Shown in pieces: positions 33,028 to 46,630 of a stretch of 64,000 bases of DNA. The position numbers and the translations under genes are program-made. Every line of letters begins with the position of its first letter. The first letter of the stretch is position 1. Under the pieces are notes generated by a model that ran no database searches, was not told where the DNA came from, and saw only the letters and a list, made by a program, of their open reading frames with translations. This DNA is from Dissophora ornata. Lineage: Eukaryota > Mortierellomycota > Mortierellomycetes > Mortierellales > Mortierellaceae. Location of the stretch: assembly GCA_025201705.1 (NCBI GenBank), contig MU616605.1:20561-84560 (forward strand), written 5' to 3'.

Positions 33028-33936
33028 ATTGATGAGCGAATGAATAAAATCATAAGCTATAGCTATACGAATTGCTGATTTTAGTTCTATGGTTGTCTTT
33101 GGCTCTTCGCCTGGATGGGGAGATGTTGTGCCAGTCCGCCTTACAATTAGACTTGTATGCATATTATCTCGCGACTATTTACAAGGTCGTACATATGTGA
33201 CAGGGATAGGCACCTTTCTACCTGCTGGCGGGTCGCAGTTTACGACAATGTGCGATACACGGCCAGAGCAAAAGCCACTGTTTGCGTTACATCTCAGCGC
33301 ATTGTCTGCCAGAAAAGGTAATTCTGCACAATCTGGCCACGCCAAACATCGCTGTGCGCAGCACGATTTGTGAGTCTTTCAAATTTAAATGCACGCCGCC
33401 ACGTTCTGGTTGCCGTAATCACTCACTCAAATGAAGGCGTATGGGCTATTATCGGTATCCAGTTGTGCAGCAGTAAAGAGATATGCGGTAATTTTCTGAG
33501 AGACTATGGTCAGCGGTACGAGCAGATGTTGAGTCTGCTTCCGTTGGGTGTTGGGTATTGGGTGTGAAGGAAGCTTGGGCGGTGCAATTTTTATGGGAGT
33601 GAGAAAAAGAGATTCCAGAGTCTCAAGATCCTATTTTGCCTCGCCCTTCAGGCACCACCCTATTGCGATTCAGGTCTTTTCGAGCGCGCCCAAGTCCTCA
33701 GTCCTCCCATCAGCCGTCATCCACCATCATCGCGTCCAAAGAGTATGCAGAATCGTTTTTTATCTTTGATATAATCTTACTGCCATTCTACATGTTCAAT
33801 AAGAAAGCAAGCTATGGAAACAACGCGAGAGGGTAACACGATGAAAATGAAATGCGGAAAATGGAAAGCGAGAGGATAGCAATTACAACGGCGGAGTAAA
33901 GAAAACCAAAGAAAAGAGTTCAACGCACTGGTCAGA
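33028..33936. other. Intergenic region between convergent genes
   Basis: About 0.9 kb between the stops of ALG11 and the DIP2-like gene. An AATAAA signal lies at 33042-33047, suitable for ALG11 polyadenylation. No coding frame of quality, RNA gene or repeat is seen. Confidence 0.6.
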
Positions 33937-36900
33937 TCAGTTCATGCCCGACTTGCGGATCTCAGACCACTTGGCGTTCATCCCTTTCATAATATTCTTG
34001 ACTGTGCCACCCGGACGTGACGGGTCCATCTTTAGTTCCTCAGATGAGAGCGACCGACTTTCCTGGCTCTGTATCTGTCTCGGATGAGTCGGCCTCTGTC
34101 CAGATCCACTTCCCTGTTGAAGATGCGGTTGGCTATGTTGCTGTAGCAATGGTTGGCTATGTTGCTGTAGCAATGGTTGCTGCGTATGGCGGTGTTGGTG
34201 AAGACGGGCCCTGTCACCACTCTTTGCTCTCACAGAGTTACTAGCCGATAGTGGGCTGTGCATCGTCGTCTCATTAAGCATATTTTGCATGGCGCCACTA
34301 TTGCCAGATACAGAGCCCACTCCATTCACACTCCTGCTCCCTCCCGTTCTGGTTCCTCCGCTGTAAAGTGAATCGCTCACAAATCCTTGCTGGGACATGG
34401 GCCTGGTATAGGAGGCGGCTGCCACCGCGGCTGCTACAGACGGCGCCATGTTATTGGAATTATCGGACATAAGATTCGGCGCCGACATTGCCTGCTGCAA
34501 CGGAGGATGACCTGTGGCTGGCGCTACCATTCCTGGACCCGCAGTAGCAGCTTGCGATGAAGGGTTGTACCCTGGTTGGTATTGAGTCTGCGGCTGGTAT
34601 GTTGTCAAGTTTACTGGGCTATGAGTCACCGGCGACTGAACAAGTGGATTATGGGCCCCCGGAGGTAATGGAATACTGGAGACAAGCAAAGGTGATTCAA
34701 AAATACTGCCGCAGTTTGGTCCAGGGCTATTATAGCTGCCTTCCACGGGCGAGCCGTTGTTGAGTGTCGGGATATGCAACTGTGGGGGGACTCGACTGGC
34801 AGTCATGGGTGCAGGATTAACACCACTCATGAATCGACTAGACGACGTCGACGAAGATGTAGACGCTGCTGCAGGCGGCTTCTGCAGCAGCTGTTTTTGC
34901 AGAGACTGTTGCGCTGGCATGTTAGGTTGCAACTGGTTGAACTGCTGACTGGCCCGATTTGCTGCTGGAAGAGAGTCCACAGAGGAGTCAGAAAAGGCTC
35001 TCCCGTGAATAGGAGGCAGTAGCGAGTTTGAAACGGGGGCCAGGGGCTTTCTGTGGCAATGGTGGAGGTGAAGGATGGGCCTAGAGGTCATGCAGATACG
35101 ATTTTTTTTGTCCGTTAGTCGCTGCAGCCATAAACAAGAATATAAACATATAAAAAAAAGGTAAACTCACAGGTGCTCAGACGTATAAAGGCCACAGATT
35201 GTCTCTCTGGGCTTAAGTCCGTCCGTTGGTCGTCGAGAGGTTAAAACGGCTTCGCCAACAAGGACAATGGTATCCGGGAGGAACTGATGCTGCTTTAGAA
35301 TCGCATGCATTACTGGGATGTACATGGATACTAAAACCTCAGGTTCTTGGTTCTGCACCTTGACGACACAGATCACCTGTCCTTGTAGAGTCTTGAAGGT
35401 GACACTGATGTCGCAGATAGAATTAGAATGGAGATCAGTCCGAATGCTCTTATCCAAGGAGTCGTTTGCAGTCTGCATGATCAAGCAGTTGGCACATACC
35501 ATCCCTGGAGGGCGACGTTAGCATGGGAGCTCTCTACTGTCGCCTCGATATCCGACGCAAAATGAAGGAGTCCATGCATCTGGAAGGACTCTTCCATCCT
35601 TCCAAGCACAAAGAGTTGGAACGACCCAGATCCTGCATGACTAGCCTTCTGGCTCTGCGCTGTCAACGACCCCTGTCTTTGCAATGAGTGTTGCTGTTGT
35701 CCATTCCATAAGAAGCCCAAATCTCCTGTCCTCACGTATTTGACGCGGCTGTCGTATCCCATGATGCTTGCATTAAATGGCTGCTGGTGGGTGGGGTTGC
35801 TGACAAACCCAACAGGGACATGGAACGAGTTGATGCTCGAGTCTGAGCAGATCCAGATCTCGCCAATTTGATTTGCTGCACACACCTCGAATGTTTCTGG
35901 ATGAACAATAGCAATCGATGTGCATACGGTCGACTTGAAAGCGTAGAGTAAAAGGTTATAGTAAATAAACAGGTTCGCTAGTGCAGCTATCGACTAGTAA
36001 AGAAAAATGGGCTAGGTCAACTTACGATGCCAGAATCTTCCAACCAAATGCCTGTTGGATCATCGCCTTCCGAAGTGGGATTAACGAGACCATATCGCAG
36101 GTTCCTGGATGAGACATGGATGCGAACTGTTCCTGCCTCTCTTTCCACCTGGGAGGTCACCATGGGGTTGAAGGGATGACTATAGACCAGATTAAGAGCC
36201 TCCGGTTCGAGTTTCAGTGCGCCGAGACGTCCGATTGCCATCTTTGTCTTCTCCTGTTGAATCCGTCCATGACCGCATATCATAAAGTTCTTGACAGATT
36301 CCAAAGACACAGCTCCGACTGCAGACAGCGCTCCATGAGTTCCGTCCAGGCGCAGCAGGAGCTGATCCAAAAGAGGGTAGCTCAACGCAACATCTTGGGC
36401 TACATTTAGCGCATTGAAATAAAGGTGCAAGTCATGAGTATGTCGATCAGATGACATTGTGAGAGCAGAATATTACAGACCGTCAATTGGCATACCTCTG
36501 TATCGCGAAATTAGCTCCAGCCAGACCATTGGATTGGCATAGAAATCTACAGGCTGAAGAATGACAGTGGGCCCGCCATTGTAAATTCCACAGAGGCATC
36601 CGTGAATGAAGCCGAGGCCATGAAAGACACTCATGGCTGTCACGATAGGCTGCCCAGTTAGAGTCTGGAATTGGAGCTTTTGGTTCCGGCAGAGGTTATT
36701 CAATGTCTCGTGATTGAGCTTCAGCAACTTCTTGGAGGTAATCGATCCCGCCTTGGCTTCCGGATCAATGAGATAGACGGCAGGATAATTCGCTCCGAAC
36801 CACTCCTTCCGTGGGGCATACCCTGACAGGGCGCCCAGGATCTGCTTCGTTTTGGCGGCCTTACTGACATTACAGAAGGTCGGAAGGATAACGTCCGAAG

Positions 36901-39900
36901 ACGAGAACACCTCCGGTGTCTGCAGGTAGATGGCAGTGAAAGTCGATCTGCAGGTCCGCAGGTGCGCACCCGTTGTCTTTTGCTTGAGATAGTCCTCTGT
37001 TGCAGTATTACCTAGAACAGCTTTCACTTTGACTTCGTCCATGATTCGCAATAGTGCTTGTAAGATTCCGTTTCTCTTATCCTCCATCAACTTTGCCGAA
37101 AATGCGGGGTTGGTAGAATGCGGCCCTTGAGATGTACTAGGTCCTGGACCAAACGACATGTTAAGGCCACCAACATGCCCAACCGCCGATCCTGTTGCTG
37201 CGTGACCGGTGAAGTGGCTAGGAAGTGAGCCTTGGGACTGGCTCGACTGAGGTATGTCAGGCAGCGGAAGGGGGATAGGAATAAGGCCTAACACCCAGCA
37301 CGCGTGGAGCGTAATGATGTAGTCGAGATCCTGAGTGAACCACAGCAGGACATGATCGCCAGCCTTCAGGCCGTGCTTCTTTTCCAAGTACATGGCATAT
37401 CCTGTGACTTTTTGGTTGAACTTCTTGAATGGGATAGACTTGCTCTCCTTGCCTCGGGAATCCACGTCAACAAACGCAACATCCTCGGGCTGAATAATCG
37501 ATCGCCACATCAAGATATCTGTGATGTTGTGAAACTTTCCCATGAAGACCTTGGTCTTTTCGTCGTAGGCGTCAGGAATCATGGTATTGGTGGTATACTG
37601 AACATGGCGAGCAGGTGCTCCTTGGCGAAGCTGCCTTTTCACAACGCATTCTATCAGCAAGGTCAGTTGTCAATAGAGTTAATGATGTCATCAGGTGCAG
37701 ATAATCCTAGATGTTTAGACTGATGTCCAAGCAAACGCAAACATACCTCGACTCCAGAAGCCATTCACGGGGTCATCTCCTCGCGGTATGTTGAATAAGA
37801 CGTCATCTGTGAACGTGGCAAAGTAAAGCATCCTATAGATCCTGCCCAGCTCAAACATCTTTTTGCAGAGGGCGTGATCGACGACTCTTCGTCCATTTTG
37901 GAAAATCCTCGGGAGCATATTCGTATCCCAGACGGCCACGCAGTAACTCCGCAACGCATTCACTTCTTTCAAGTAATGCCGCGCATTGATGGCCACATGT
38001 TGCGCTACTGCATTAATGGATTGTCCATTCCATTTGCTATCCCTGGTGAGTTCGATGCAAACGACAGGCAGAAATTCCTTGTTGACAAGGCACTCAAAGA
38101 CGGAACTGTAAATAATGAAAGCGCAGAGACTTATTAGCGATAAAGCGCAAACAATAAGCCATCTGACATAAAGAATTTGGGCTCGTAGACCTACATTTCT
38201 CCAACGCCACCCACTTTGTTGAGCAATGTCTGTGTAAGATCTGAGCAGTGATGATATTCAAACTGGACTCCTATCGATTTCATAGGATCTGCCACGTCCT
38301 GCTGCAAGCGGTCCCAGTACGACCCAAAAACAATCACTCGACCTTCGATCATGGCTCCCAGAAGGCCTGTGCGGAGCAATTGATTGCATCCTGGAGGGCT
38401 ATAGACTGTCGGAATCATGTTTTCCTCGGTTACGATGTAGGGCTTGGTATTAAAAACCTCATCTGTGTGTTCTGGCAGACCCCAAAAGCCCACCGGCATC
38501 CCAGGCGAGCTCACCCAAATCTCCCCAACCATATCAGGCAAGGAGAGAGCCATCGTCTCTGGGTCAACAATAAAAGCGGTGCCTATTTTTTTTGCCACCG
38601 ACATGTGTTAGTTCCATTAGCGCAATGAAGTCTTATACGACATGCTAAAGTACCAATGCTCCTATTATTACTACACTTACATCCTGCCAGTGCGTAGCCA
38701 AAGGCACCCACTAGGACACCGCCTGGCTCGTCTCTCTGCCTGTAGGCTTCATCACCGGTAGCTAAAATGGCGATTCGATTTGATCGCAGGGCTCCTCTGT
38801 GCAAAAGGTACTCCCCACATGCCAGAGATGATGGTGGGTGATACAAGAGACTGTCTTGATATCGGGTGTTCAAGGCGTCATTTCTAGATGCCTTCTCTGA
38901 TCCCGAGGGTTGCAATCGAAGTTGTGGCGACTTGAGAGCAGTCGAGCTCGCTGTGTCAACGTCCGCAGCTGCTGAAGGACGTCTGGGTTGAGGGAGAGTG
39001 GATCTCCTGTATTGCTTCTGAAGATCGTGGGTTTCGATGTCCTGTGGTGGACCAAGTGTATCTCTGAGAGAAACAATCATTCCTCCATGATCCAAAAGGC
39101 TCAAGAATGCAATTACACCCATGTCGCTCCTATCCATCTTTGATTTGATGTTGGGTGCAGCCATGGGGGAGTCTTCAGCGGTGGAAACTGGGCTGATACT
39201 GGAGGATGAATTATGGCGCACTATCATTCCAAGTGGGTAAAGGTAGTCGTCCAAGAACTCTCTGTTGAGGACTAGGTTGCTGGACTGAGCATCAATATAG
39301 ACAGTTTGAAGAAACCGAAGGTCCGGTCGTGTTGGTGTTACAGTTGCCTGGGGATTGAGCCTGAAGTTGCGCAAAAGTTTTTGGACTCCAATATAATCCG
39401 CAAAGGCGATATTGGCTATATGTGACATGTAGCACAGTAGTGAGTACGACGGCGTTCAACTCTGGTGATACTCGCTCTCTTCATCATCTATTGTTCCAGG
39501 TGCAGGCTAGTTTACCTCTGTATGCTGCAACGGAGTGGGCCCATAGTCCAGAGACTGTAGTGATGGCACTCTCCATAAATACAGTAAAGTTTCCGCAAAA
39601 GACGCCCATAATGCATCCCAGAATGAGGCCTGATTGCTGACGCGGCTCTAGCCATGTCATCACAGTCCCCGAGTAAGTCAGGCTAGCAGATTTGTTCTTG
39701 CGATCCTTTGCATGGGGTACCAAGTTATCGGTAGCTAAACGAGGATCCGTTTGCAGATTGCCGTTCTTATCATGGTAGAGAGCTGGTCTCCATGTGAAAC
39801 TCGAATAGAGGACCTGACATTGGGCGATCAGGCTCTTGTGGCTCACAACGACTCCCTTCAATTCTCCAGAGGCGGACTTTGTGTATTCAATATACGCTAA

Positions 39901-42900
39901 GTCGTTGTTGAGAAGAGGTAGCCGTTCCTGTTGACTGTTCTTTGGTGCCCACGTCTCCAGAATATCCGTTTGCCACCAAGTCACATTTGATGGCCACACG
40001 GCTCCTTTCCGCAGATCCTTTTGGAGGGACTTGTGGTTGAACTGGGTCGTCAGCGCGAGTTCTACTTTTGCAGAAGTCATTACATAGACCATTTCTGAAA
40101 AATCCTGGATTTGATTGACGAGAACTGGTACAACTCCTGCCAAGATGGCTCCGTAAAACGCTGCGATGAACTCAAGAACTTCCGAGAGTCGAAAGATGAG
40201 CGCTACTCTTGCTCCTGTACGCAATTGAGTCTTGTCGTGAATCGCCTTGGCAATCATCTCTGCTCTACCAAGAGTAAATGACCAGTCCCAAGAACCGCAC
40301 TCAACACCTTTGCCATCCAGGTTTGCGAATGCATTTCCCTCCGGTGCGTTTTGACCCCAGTGCCGAATGGCTTCACCAATATGCTTGAAATGAAGGCAGG
40401 GGTCACTGCTATCGACTTCTACAGACCTTGGCTTCAGTGGCAGCAGCTGTCTTCCAGTCAGTGCTGGTACATCGATAGAATTGACGTCGGCTTTCGGTGG
40501 AAGGATTGGCCGACTTTGAGGTAGCCATGGAATCTGATATCCGGTGCCCAAGTTGAACGGCGATGGTACTGCTGATGGTGCTCCGTGCGTTGTTGATGGT
40601 TGAACAGGGTCCGCGCTGCCAATGAAATCTACAGCGTGTAGAGGCAAAACTACTAGGTGAGAATACTAATAAGGTTAATCCGCTTCATCATCTCATGCAC
40701 TCTTTAGACGTACCACCTCGTCGAAGATGACCATAATCCTGGCTCAATCGTTCCCCAGGCAAAGCGTGCGTTTGAAAATCTCGTAAGCTCGAAATGCTTC
40801 TGTTTGCCTGGTGCGCTCCATGGACTCCATGATGACGTCCTGCCGTTGTAGCACTTTGCTCAAAGGTTGTATAATTGGGTTGGGCGCTAGTTATAGGCTG
40901 GTTTGAACCAGGATATGACGACGAGGCGAGGACTGTGGTGGATGGAAGGGGTGCAGCCTCTACTAAGTTCTGATATGGGTCTACAGCCGTTGGTGACTGA
41001 AGAGTCTGCGATTTCAACTCTGGTGTCGTGCTCGTTGGCTTTTGTCGCGTGTCCTAATTGGCGGCAGAGATATCCATTGTAGAGCATGGCGCAAAGTGAA
41101 TATACATCTCTGGAATTATGATTTAACACAAATGCAAATTTCTCTGTCTTGCTTACCTCAACCACGATCTGCATCGACTCAAAAGGCGATGGAATCTTCT
41201 TTATCACTATGGGCGAAGCCTCTGTGGTGGAGGCGTTGTTTCTGGATCCAGAGCTGATTGGAGGAATCACCATAGGGGGCTTTGCCACAGAATCCTTTGC
41301 ATGAGAGGAAGTGGATAGTGTTGTCCCCACCGCCAGGCTGACAGGCAATGTGGCATCAAAGTTGACATCAGACAGTCCTGACAATGCCTCGAGCGCCCAC
41401 TGGGCTGTGCCGTCGACTGGTGTTCCCGTTCGATTTAGTTCCAAAGCCGGTTCAGAGGTTGCGTTCTCAGATAAAGATGTTGTTGGTGCGGCTGGGGTGG
41501 TCGGTGCTGCCTCGGCTGTTAATGCCACCGCTGCTGGCTCCTTTGTTTCTGCCCCAGATGCCTTTGTTTCTGCTCCAGATGCATATTCCTCAGGAGATTC
41601 CACCAGAGCCCTTACATCTTTGGCGGTTGCCATTGTGTCTCGTGGTTTTTTGGACTTTGAGCCTTCCTTCGCTTTGTACTGTGTGACGGGGGTATATTGG
41701 ATGGGCGCAATAGGGTAATTAGAGGTACCAGTAGCATGTTGATCTTTAAAAACTGAGGGCACTGGGGTTGCTGTCAAGGACGAAGATGATCCCTGGCCGA
41801 GAAGCGTCCTGGATGAAGCTCCATGAGAGGTTAATCCAGGCCTCTCCTCCTGCCCTGATGGATTCAACGCTTGGCTCTGTCGAACATTTCTGGGTCCCAT
41901 TCCTAGGTCTCGCAACTGCGATGGCGAGTGATGCGCCTCGATACCTGCTGGTGATACAACATACGCCCTCGAGGCAGGTGATTGTGCAGTCGATATCGGG
42001 GGAATTGGGATGGGTATAGGTGGTGGTACTACAAGCTGGGGTGGGATGGATTGTTGCTGATGCTGTACGAGCTGCGACTGAGTTGCTGCAGACACAGGGG
42101 GTTGTTGTTGCTTCGCAACCGTTGCATTTTCCACGGGTGGAGGCGGTGCCGTTGGCTGCGGGGCGCTTGATGACCTTCCATTGAGCTGGTCGGGATTCAG
42201 AGGTGCAAAGAGAAGAAGTGGGACCTGCGAGTTCCTTGTAAAGGCGCTGGATGGGAACGCGTCGTCGTTTGAGTACTGGTCTTCGTAGTGATGGCTGTTC
42301 TGCGATGGCTCGATGTTGGCTGGTCGATCAAAGAGTTCTTCAGCAGTTTGGTAGCCCCTTGCAGAAGATACAGGTGATGCGCCCGAGGTGTCCTTGACCT
42401 GGAGACTGGGAATCACCTGTATCAATGATTGTGCCAAGATGCTTGGAGATGCTAACATGCTGTTCGATCGAGTTAACAACTGCGCGTCGGTGAGTCCTTT
42501 CCCTAGTCGCCGCTGCAAGATTCTGGCCCATTCATGGTTAGGCGATGTATAGGATGCTGTTGGCTCTGATTGTACATCCTCCGATACCGGGTCTTCGTCG
42601 GGCAATTGAGCGAAAGAAAATTTTGGAGCAGCAATGGATCCGTCCGTGGTTTGTGGGACTATTGCCTTTACTGCAGTGGCGCTCTTGTTGGCATTGATGC
42701 TGATACTGTTAACGCTGTTCTCATGGCTATCGTCGGCATTTGATGGTTTCCTTGGAGTAGACGCGGGGACAGGAGTACCCAAGGTGGCGATGGGTACGGC
42801 GCTATTGACTGCAGGGCCATTAACGGGTACTGATCCTTCCTCATCGCCTGAGTCTGATGAATTACTACTAACTTCGCTGAGTTGGGAGCGCTCCTGGATG

Positions 42901-43322
42901 TCAGAGGCGATCTCGTTGCCATCATTAAATAACTTCTCTGAATCATCTGCATTGACGCCTGGGTCCTTGGTGGTATCTTTATCATCGTCCCTGCATGTTG
43001 ATTCGTGTTCTGGGGGTGCAGGTTTGTTTGCTGGGATGGAGGCATGTTCTCCTGGAGGCAGTGCTGTCCCTGAAGATGTCTCAATTTCTGTCTGTGTCTT
43101 GGTGTTTGAGGACAGATGGGCATTCTTATTTTGCAGTCCTATTTCCTGCGCTTTTGAATGCTCTCCCGCCGGAGCAAATGCCTCTGCATCAGTCGAAGCG
43201 GCCGATGGGTCCATGGAAGAGGGCAGAGCCTCAGCAGGAGATGTGGTCATTGCATCTGTTGTAGAAACTAGGAGGACACCTGGCTTGGGCGTGGATGTGG
43301 AAGCAATGTCGGCCGAGGACAT
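33937..43322 (-). CDS. DIP2/CMR2-family protein with two adenylate-forming (FAAL-like) domains, 2820 aa
   Basis: Eleven exons join in phase: 41157-43322, 40714-41053, 39516-40649, 38681-39415, 38195-38582, 37747-38105, 36496-37650, 36026-36399, 35500-35933, 35171-35404, 33937-35080. Residues 1 to about 870 are disordered, rich in Ser, Pro, Ala and Gln. The first AMP-binding domain spans about 880-1600 with the ATP loop EYTKSASGELKGVVVSHKSL and MVGEIWVSSPGMPVGFWG. The second spans about 1720-2440 with LKAGDHVLLWFTQDLDYI, VYSHPFNPMV and NQIGEIWICSDSS; its ATP loop is degenerate. The last 380 residues are disordered with Gln/Ser runs. Tandem FAAL-like domains define DIP2 (CMR2 in yeast), which controls a diacylglycerol pool. 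The intron at 35405-35499 rests on homology (TGT joins QG-CVTF). Its length exceeds that of animal DIP2 (about 1550) mainly through the two tails. Confidence 0.88.
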
Positions 43323-44277
43323 TGCACAGATGGGACACGGTGAGGCAGATTCGACGAGGGAAGTGGAGGGGGATGAACCTTGAGAAAGGGAAGGAAGGAG
43401 TCGACGCGCTTTGGACCCTGGACAGATGTATAATTAGGCGTGGAATAAAAAGAAGAGTAGGCGAGAGTGAGAAAGAGAGAGAGAGAAAAAGATGAATGAA
43501 AGAAAAGCGCGGATGGGTGGACGATGGATGGCGATGCAGGGGAATGGCTTCGCGGGAGTGACAGAGGACAGAGAGGATGGAGGGGCGAGCGAGGATTAGG
43601 ATGGCGGATGGAGGGGAAGGGGGACGAACAGAGAGAGAGAGAGAGGGGGAAAGAGAGAGAGCGACGTCGTCGTGGACGACCAAAAGGGCGTTTGCCTGGT
43701 TTGCCTGGTTTGCCTGTCGGTTGTTTCGTCCTGGAACAACGGCCATCTGGGTGCGCCCACAGCCCAGAGGCGCACTTCGCACTGCAACAGTGCACTGTGG
43801 ACGTCGGACAAACAAACTCGCAGCAATGAAGGAGCACTTTGCACGCGGGCAAGGCCAGCACACCCACAGATCACACACCCCACGCCCACCACACAAACAC
43901 CACACACCCGCGTCCACCGACACGGGCTTGCCCTCTGGGCCCCGTCCTCTCTCTCCCACAGTGAGTGGGTGCTGCTTGAATCCGCGCTCCGCACTCTCTT
44001 TTCGCGCTCTCTCTCCCACGGATTCAAACACCTATATCACTTGTATCTGCTCATCACTAGTGGAAGCAACTATACTACCACGACAGAGCGCTCTGTTCAG
44101 AGTGTAATAAGAGAGCAGATGGACAAGACGATGCTCCTTCACATGTATCTCATCTACCCACTCCCAATGCCTTCTTCACCGAGGCTCTTTCCAACAACAC
44201 ATCTCGTATCATGCAACCTAACTTGGGTCCGTCTTTTGTATTAATTGTGGTTGCTGTAGCACAGATGGTCAATGTCA
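43323..44277. other. Upstream region of the DIP2-like gene with GA/CT tracts
   Basis: Lies between the DIP2-like start (43322) and the stop of the monooxygenase (44278), so both genes point the same way on the minus strand. It carries purine-rich repeats (GAGAGA at 43466-43490 and 43630-43665), TTTGCCTGG in three copies at 43690-43718 and CA-rich sequence at 43860-43920. Several long open frames cross it in both strands, but these follow from the biased composition and have no family features. Confidence 0.6.
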
Positions 44278-46630
44278 CTACACAGCACTGTCTTTGTCCA
44301 ACGCAGTTGTCTCTTCGTCGTCCGACGCAGAGCTACAGTTAACAAATTCGCCCTCCTCGTCCGAAGAATCGTCGTCATCTTCGGCTTTGGATACTGCCAG
44401 GGTCGGCGACACCACTACTTCCGTGGCAACTTCAATGTCAGCATCAACAATGGCTGCAGTAGCTATCGCCGTTACTGGCCCTGACAGCGTAGCAGCGCTC
44501 ACTGCAGCGGTATTCTCTGACGGTGCATCGTCGCTCACTCGAGTGGCAGTAAATCCTTGTTCATCCTTTACGTAACTCATAGATTCCCGAGGACTTTTCA
44601 AGGAGGACCGATTGGAGGAGTTCTGTTTCGTTGCCGCGGAACTCGGCGATGAGAACAGCGAAACAGTTGGTGCTGACGGCATCGAAAAAGCGGGTCTCGA
44701 GAATGAGGACCAAGAAGCTCGTGAAGTCCGCGGAGAGGACGCCGCTGATCCCGCGGCAGACATTGTCGCGTTTACGACTGCCTCTAACGACACTTTCACA
44801 GGTCCGTCAGCGACAGGCCCTGTTCCATTTGCCACTGAAGGCATAGATGCCAGCGGCAAGTTAGGCAGGGCTTTGACAATGCCTCGATCTGTGACCTGGG
44901 GCAGGAACCATAACTGGGGTCGATCTTCGTTTCTTTTGTCTTCCAGCAGATTGCGCACCTTTTCTGGCATGTAATTGAAAACGACATTGCGCTTAAGCGA
45001 CGCCGCACGTCCCTATAGTGGATGAACAAACGAACCGGATGAGGTGAGTACACGCGGAAGATGTCTGTGGCACTGTAGATCGTCCCTCATGTATACTATC
45101 GATATTGACGTCTACCTTGCCAGTAAAAACTTGGCGGAGAAGCACACATTGCTCCACGGCTGCCTTGGCTGTCGAAGCTCGCCGCTCCTTGTAGTCTTTG
45201 AACAAAGAAGTGAGACCATCCATAGACTCTGATGACGAGTTCGACAAAAAGTTGACCAATGTGACCGCATCCACGATGGCCTCGCTCACAGGCTGAAGAA
45301 ATCCTTTATGACAGGCTGTAGTCCCATGCGTGTTTCAAGAATGCTCCAGAGTGGTAAGTGCTTGTGAAGCTTCATACAATGAGGCTAGTGGTGCTAGCAA
45401 TATAGCCCGAGAGTATGATGCTGAAGATACGTACCGTCGCCGACAAGAACCGTTCGCCCGCCATACCAAGTCTCGCAATAACGCTCCTCGGTCATGTGGA
45501 AGTACATGCTCTCAGGTGATGTAGTGTCAATGAGATCGCCGATCCGTCCCCCATATGGACATTCAAAGTTCTTTACGGCCTCAAGCATTTCCTCTACGTC
45601 TTCTGGACGCCAATGATGGACTTTAGTGGCCTCACCCTGCCTGATCCCAGTCTTGCTCACTTCCCGAGTTATATCCCATGCGATTCTGTTGTCTAGGAGC
45701 GGCACAAACCAGATCTGACAGCAGAAAGCAAGAGACGCATTGTTAAATAGGTGAATAAGTGCTTGCATTATCTGTACATTACACGCACAATGCTCCGGGT
45801 CGTATTATGGGACATACAGCGTAGGGCTTATCAGGCAGTTGAACAGATTGGATCTCACTCATTGCATCCAGAAGTACTGGGTACTTTGTAGGGTCCAGCG
45901 GTTTTGTGCAGCCCGAAATGATGTGTAGGTCAACGGACATTGGCACAGCATCTGCCCTTGGTAGCTGCTTCTTATCATCCAGGGTCCAGTAGAGCGTGTG
46001 TCGAACATTGCTGAAAGCGCCATCCGCAGCAATGAGGACATCTCCTTCGTACGTTGTTCCATCCGAGCATCGGACAGTGACCTTTTCCTGATCCTGAATC
46101 ATCCCAAGAACCTTCCTGGAGACGATTCTCTTGGGAGGGATGCGCTGCAGCAGAAGCGCGTAGAGTTGTGAACGTGTCATCACCTCGGTGTGATAGCCGT
46201 ATCTTGTAAAAACGGAAGCAATGGTCAACGCGTCTTCTCTAACAGATCTTGCTAGGCTACGTTCAGGCAGTACGCAGTCGCAGGTTGCTCACCTCTCGCG
46301 GTGTGTGGACAAGTCGATGCGGCCAACGTAGTTCATATCGTGTTCGTTCATGGAGAATCCGCTCACGGGCTTTGAGATCTTTTGTATCTCTTCGTAGATG
46401 CCCAGCTGGTGCAAGAAGTGGAGGGCCGTTGGCCCGACCTGGACGGCACCTCCGGTATGAGTTGGGGAACCTGTCTGCTTCTCCAGAGTGTCATTGCCAT
46501 TGGTGGTGTTGGGGGTCAACTCCTGCTCGATAACAGTGTAATCGAGCCCAGCGAGCTCGAGAGCTATGGCTGCAGAGAGTCCACCGATACCGGAGCCCGC
46601 AATGATGATCCTGAGCTCGGTTGTTGCCAT
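44278..46630 (-). CDS. FAD-dependent monooxygenase (PF01494-type)
   Basis: Five exons (46293-46630, 45785-46202, 45435-45714, 45116-45315, 44278-45012) join in phase to 656 residues. The N-terminal Rossmann motif is GSGIGGLSAAIALELAG with the acidic ribose-binding end VIEQE. The second FAD/NADPH motif is ADGAFSNVRH in the middle, after the typical MTRSQLYALLL. The third FAD motif reads VLVGDGACHKGFLQPVSEAI where most members have GDAAH. The last 190 residues form a Ser/Ala-rich, then acidic, disordered tail that is unusual for this family. The family hydroxylates aromatic or isoprenoid substrates; the substrate is unknown. The donor of the second intron (GTGTAA) is weak, so that junction is less sure. 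Confidence 0.85.

Noticed and set aside
35481..35503. A frameshift in the DIP2-like gene
   Set aside because: A 95-bp GT-AG intron at 35405-35499 with a CTAAT branch-like site restores phase and family sequence.
42634..43383. 249-residue open frame antisense to the DIP2-like gene
   Set aside because: It mirrors the Ser/Ala/Pro-rich first exon and has no family features; codon bias explains the lack of stops.
43231..44244. Several overlapping long frames on both strands upstream of the DIP2-like gene
   Set aside because: They arise from GA/CT-rich promoter sequence and have low-complexity products.
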